Part shown: one piece after another, positions 52,525 through 55,570 of the stretch
How the letters are laid out: each line of letters starts with the position of its first letter
Position numbering within the stretch: the stretch's first letter is position 1
Assembly (NCBI GenBank): GCA_900548215.1
Contig: URJI01000005.1
Span: 1-55,570 of the forward strand
From: an uncultured Coprococcus sp.
GTDB lineage: Bacteria; Bacillota; Clostridia; Lachnospirales; Lachnospiraceae
Direction of reading: 5' to 3'
DNA length: 55,570 nt
The notes under the pieces: model-generated
The model's input: only the letters and a program-made list of their open reading frames with translations
Database searches by the model: none
Told to the model about the DNA's origin: nothing
Program-made: the position numbers and the translations under genes

Positions 52525-53637
52525 CTACTTCCTCCTTCTCCTTATAATAATTATTCCGACAAATATCAGAATTAATGCAGCAGCCTCAAACCATATATAA
52601 ATATTTTTCCTGGTTGATTTCTTTGCAACTGGTTTTGCCGATAAGTCAGCATTTTCTATGTCTTCAGATGTAACAATTATATTTTCAGATAATTTTGCCA
52701 CATCTATATTTGATATAGACTTTTCATCAACTCCTTCTATTGAGATTAAGTCTTCTGCAACAGCGTTCCAGAATTCATATTGCTGCTTCTCTGGTATATC
52801 ATGAGAATCCCTTATGCCATACTCTTTCATTTTTCGAGCCAGAGCTCTCTTAACTTTATCGTCACCTATCTTTGATACCTCTGCTACAGAATCTGCCGCC
52901 TTAATGGCTGTATCTAAAAATATCTTTTCACCTTTATCTGATACAATATTGTCTGGCACAATTTTTTCATCATAAGCCTTATATACTGTATCTTCTGTAG
53001 GCGTACCCTTCTGCTGATCTAACTCTGATTGTTTCTCATCTACGATATTCTGTTTTTCTTCTGATGATTTTTCAGTGCTTGTCTCTTCCTTCACATTTAC
53101 ATCATCATTTTTCTTCGTCTCTTCTCCTGTGCCAATCACAGAACCCTGTATCGGATAATCAATACTGTAACAATCAAGTTCAACATCCTTCCATTCAGAA
53201 TTAAATGTATCCTCCTGAGAATATGTAATATTAAGACTTAATGTATCAACTGGTGCATCGAGTATAGACGCAGTTATATACATAAGAGATCCATCACCTA
53301 CTACATTATCAGTGCTATTCCACCAGACGCTCACATTACCACTTTTTTCTGCCGTGGCAATATTGTTATTAAAATTGCCATCTGAAGTTACTTTTCCCTT
53401 TGATATAGTATCTATTCTTAATAAATCCGGATCATATCCTATATCTATTCGGAATCCCATTATTCCTAGGTTGTCAACTATATACAAAGGCACTATATAG
53501 GTACTATCGTTTACTTTATATATTGCATCGTACACTGCCGACACCTTAATAGTGTCAGCAGCATATGATATATGTAATCGTCCGAAAGCAATAAGAAACA
53601 ACATACCTAATATTGTATATACTGCTCTCTTCTTCAT
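52525..53637 (-). CDS. Membrane-anchored cohesin-domain protein
   Basis: 370 residues. Signal peptide (TILGMLFLIAFGRLHISYAA), then a cohesin domain at about 28-166 with the two typical strands STYIVPLYIVDNLGIMGFRI and GYDPDLLRIDTISKGKV. A Glu/Lys/Ser-rich linker (about 170-225) and a helical part follow. A C-terminal transmembrane helix (FEAAALILIFVGIIIIRRRRK) holds it in the membrane; there is no LPXTG. Start and stop overlap with the dockerin gene (TAATG) and the next gene starts right after its TAG, so all three are coupled. Likely the receptor for the dockerin. Confidence 0.87.
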   Translation of the reverse strand: MKKRAVYTILGMLFLIAFGRLHISYAADTIKVSAVYDAIYKVNDSTYIVPLYIVDNLGIMGFRIDIGYDPDLLRIDTISKGKVTSDGNFNNNIATAEKSGNVSVWWNSTDNVVGDGSLMYITASILDAPVDTLSLNITYSQEDTFNSEWKDVELDCYSIDYPIQGSVIGTGEETKKNDDVNVKEETSTEKSSEEKQNIVDEKQSELDQQKGTPTEDTVYKAYDEKIVPDNIVSDKGEKIFLDTAIKAADSVAEVSKIGDDKVKRALARKMKEYGIRDSHDIPEKQQYEFWNAVAEDLISIEGVDEKSISNIDVAKLSENIIVTSEDIENADLSAKPVAKKSTRKNIYIWFEAAALILIFVGIIIIRRRRK

Positions 53638-55570
53638 TAATTGATAGCCTCTTTTCCTACAAGATACCTGCTAAGCATTGCAGCATCTCTGTTATTGACA
53701 TTTCCATCACCATTCAGATCAACCGCCATAAGTGTTGTTGTGTCCGCAGTTTCCTTTCCAACAAGACACCTGATAATTCCCGATACATCCTTGTTGTCAA
53801 TTACACCATCTCCGTTATAATCTCCGGTCTGAACTACAACAACTTCATCAAGCAAACCTCCATTGTCTGCTAACAGCTGTATTCTGCAATTTGTTCCAAC
53901 CAGATCCTCATCACCAAGCTCAATCTGTTCTCTGTCAATAAATTTAAGATTCTCTGCCTTATCTACGTTTATCTGCTTTCTAACTTCTCCAACTGAGTTC
54001 TTTCCTATCTCTATACCTCTCAGGTATCCATTCGCCAATTTGTAAGTTGAGTTACTATACAGACATAATGATTTCTCTGGATTAGGTGTTATCTTAATAG
54101 TGCAACTTGCCTTTTCACCAGATGAGACAACCTGTGCTTCAAGTATAACTTCACCCTTCATAATACCTGTAACATTACCAACCGAATCAACTGTTGCATA
54201 TCTTTCATCAGAAACGGTCCACCTTATCTCCTCATTATTTGCAGTTTCTCCTGTGGCCTCATAAGTCACCTTAGGTTTGATCGGCAGCGAGCTGTTCTCC
54301 ATAATTGAATAACTTCTTCTAGGGAACTTGATAACTACATATCCGGAACTCTCAATATAATGTGCTTTAACCGTCGTATCACTAGTTACACAGTTTACAT
54401 TCTTGTCTGCATCATCAGTTGTCCACCCAGCAAATTTATATCCGTCCTTCTGTGGTGCCACACTGTCATCAACCGGATCAGCATATGTCACCTTTGCTAC
54501 TGTTATTTCACTTCCATCCTCATCAAGATAGGTTACATCAAACTTCTTGCCTACATAGTTTGCATAAAGTGTTAAACTTTCCGTTATAGTCTCAGAGCCT
54601 TCCTGCCATCTGTCTGTGAGATCTGAATCGTAGTATATGCCATCAAGTTCTATGGATTCATACTCCTTATCCTTGTCTACACCACTATAAACATCAAATA
54701 ATGTCCCATCTTTAACAAATTCTCTAAACGGCTCTACTGTCTCATTACCAAACGTAACAACTGGCTGTACCTGCACTATATGTGTTGGCACATTTCCCGC
54801 TTTATTAATTGAATACCACTCACTTGAAATAGAGCTATCTTGCATGCCCATCTTGCAAGCATAAAAAGTAAGTACTGTCTTATCTGAAATAGTTATAGGA
54901 GAACTATAAATCTTAACTGACTTCTTATTCTCCACATCTGTAGGAGATGATCCATCGGTTGTGTAGTAGATTATTGCATCATTCGTATCTGTCCTTAATT
55001 CAACTGTCTGATCACTACTATATTCACCAGTGGCAACAGAAGCATATGGCGCTGCTACCGATTCATCAAACTCATATACTGCACCTACAACAAGATTGGA
55101 AGTGATACTACTGAGATCAATATCTTCTCCCCAACTAACAAATGTCATATTGTTATCATGTTCTGGAATAACCTTGTTATCTCCCTTTGCTATTTCCTCA
55201 TACGTAAGCAAATCATCTGTTCCTTCCACAATATCAGCTTTGCGAGGAGCTACACCTGGCGCCATAGCTGGATCACCATGTTTTACTTCCTGTTCATCTA
55301 TTACATTTCCTTCTGCATCTACAAACTTTACGTTATGCACAGGTACTTCATATACTGCTTCACACAGCATATTTGCCTTTACCTGAATTCCCTTTGTTTT
55401 CTTGTCTGTTCCGCCTTCCTTAGAGGAAAGACTTGTAATCACATTGTTCTTGTCACCATTTATCATCCAGCCCTTAAATTCCAGACCATCCACAGCCTTA
55501 GGATCCTCTGGAACATATAGATAATCACCATATTCAGCTTCTGCAGTATCTATTTTCCTATTCTCCCAAT
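53637..55570 (-). CDS. Large surface protein with InlB/Ig-like repeats and a C-terminal type I dockerin (partial, N-terminus off the right edge)
   Basis: The frame stays open from the stop at 53637 to the window end, so the true start is outside. It has InlB B-repeat-like units (LEFKGWMINGD, VKFVDAEGNVIDEQEV, FDVTYLDEDGSEIT, YKFAGWTTDDADK), a chitobiase-like C-terminal domain (AIIYYTTDGSSPTDVENKK), a BIG2-like domain (EIRWTVSDERYATVDSVGNV) and a dockerin. The dockerin has two calcium loops, DYNGDGVIDNKD and DLNGDGNVNNRD, each with its recognition helix ending LVGKE. Expected to bind a cohesin, most simply one of the two encoded next to it. No catalytic domain is visible in the part seen. Confidence 0.88.
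   Translation of the reverse strand, partial: WENRKIDTAEAEYGDYLYVPEDPKAVDGLEFKGWMINGDKNNVITSLSSKEGGTDKKTKGIQVKANMLCEAVYEVPVHNVKFVDAEGNVIDEQEVKHGDPAMAPGVAPRKADIVEGTDDLLTYEEIAKGDNKVIPEHDNNMTFVSWGEDIDLSSITSNLVVGAVYEFDESVAAPYASVATGEYSSDQTVELRTDTNDAIIYYTTDGSSPTDVENKKSVKIYSSPITISDKTVLTFYACKMGMQDSSISSEWYSINKAGNVPTHIVQVQPVVTFGNETVEPFREFVKDGTLFDVYSGVDKDKEYESIELDGIYYDSDLTDRWQEGSETITESLTLYANYVGKKFDVTYLDEDGSEITVAKVTYADPVDDSVAPQKDGYKFAGWTTDDADKNVNCVTSDTTVKAHYIESSGYVVIKFPRRSYSIMENSSLPIKPKVTYEATGETANNEEIRWTVSDERYATVDSVGNVTGIMKGEVILEAQVVSSGEKASCTIKITPNPEKSLCLYSNSTYKLANGYLRGIEIGKNSVGEVRKQINVDKAENLKFIDREQIELGDEDLVGTNCRIQLLADNGGLLDEVVVVQTGDYNGDGVIDNKDVSGIIRCLVGKETADTTTLMAVDLNGDGNVNNRDAAMLSRYLVGKEAIN

Noticed and set aside
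53637..55493. Treating the GTG at 55493 as the start of the dockerin gene
   Set aside because: The frame continues without a stop to the window edge with matching domain sequence, so the gene is truncated.
1..55570. CRISPR arrays, transposases, prophage genes, rRNA or tRNA genes
   Set aside because: None found on reading both strands; the repeats present lie inside surface-protein or small-protein genes.

Overview
The window looks like chromosome from a low-to-medium GC, Gram-positive gut anaerobe of the Lachnospiraceae, perhaps near Coprococcus; the genus is an inference from gene content. Supporting signs are strong AGGAGG ribosome sites, an FMN riboswitch ahead of ribD-ribE-ribBA-ribH, a yybP-ykoY-type manganese riboswitch ahead of mntP, a histone-like KKAAPAKK protein, a cysteine/glycine-rich repeat peptide, and surface proteins built from cohesin, dockerin, Ig-like and FN3 modules. 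Most genes lie on the minus strand. I see no rRNA, tRNA, transposase, prophage or CRISPR array.

Layout. 1-6.2 kb: a Ppx/GppA phosphatase (cut by the window edge), prephenate dehydratase, a folate block (folC, an HD hydrolase, folP, a folB-folK fusion; no folE here) and a membrane-anchored polysaccharide deacetylase. 6.3-13.6 kb: a small lipoprotein, small unknown proteins, a ThrH-type HAD phosphatase, a subtilase, a DUF885 lipoprotein and mntP with its riboswitch. 13.6-19.8 kb: a ClpX with a long linker, then glnK, an AraC-type regulator and amt, where amt has a folded leader with an intrinsic terminator; then a hydrolase and the histone-like protein. 20-26.8 kb: murF, an XPD/DinG helicase fused to a Cas4/RecB-like nuclease domain, a DJ-1 protein, CYTH and DUF1189 proteins and a Cof-type HAD phosphatase. 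26.8-30.9 kb: the riboflavin operon and its FMN riboswitch.

30.9-34.4 kb is a compact three-gene operon of unknown role: a protein with a lone sigma-70 region-4-like domain, a membrane coiled-coil protein, and a membrane-anchored solute-binding/VWA fusion. 34.7-41.2 kb: a YqeG phosphatase, hisS, a large unknown helical protein, a membrane-anchored MutS-family ATPase and a small membrane protein. 41.4-47.6 kb: small proteins, a zinc-ribbon/TPM gene pair, the Cys/Gly-rich peptide with two companions, and an XRE regulator divergent from a tiny zinc-ribbon gene whose -35 lies inside a perfect 21-bp palindrome.

47.7 kb to the right edge encodes secreted or surface proteins. Its most striking part is a translationally coupled trio at 50.4-55.6 kb: a large Ig/InlB-type protein ending in a type I dockerin, a cohesin protein with a C-terminal membrane anchor, and a secreted cohesin protein with three 91-residue repeats. 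Together they resemble a small self-contained cohesin-dockerin surface assembly with no glycoside hydrolase in view. This, the sigma4/VWA operon and the palindrome-controlled zinc-ribbon gene are the best candidates for undescribed biology.
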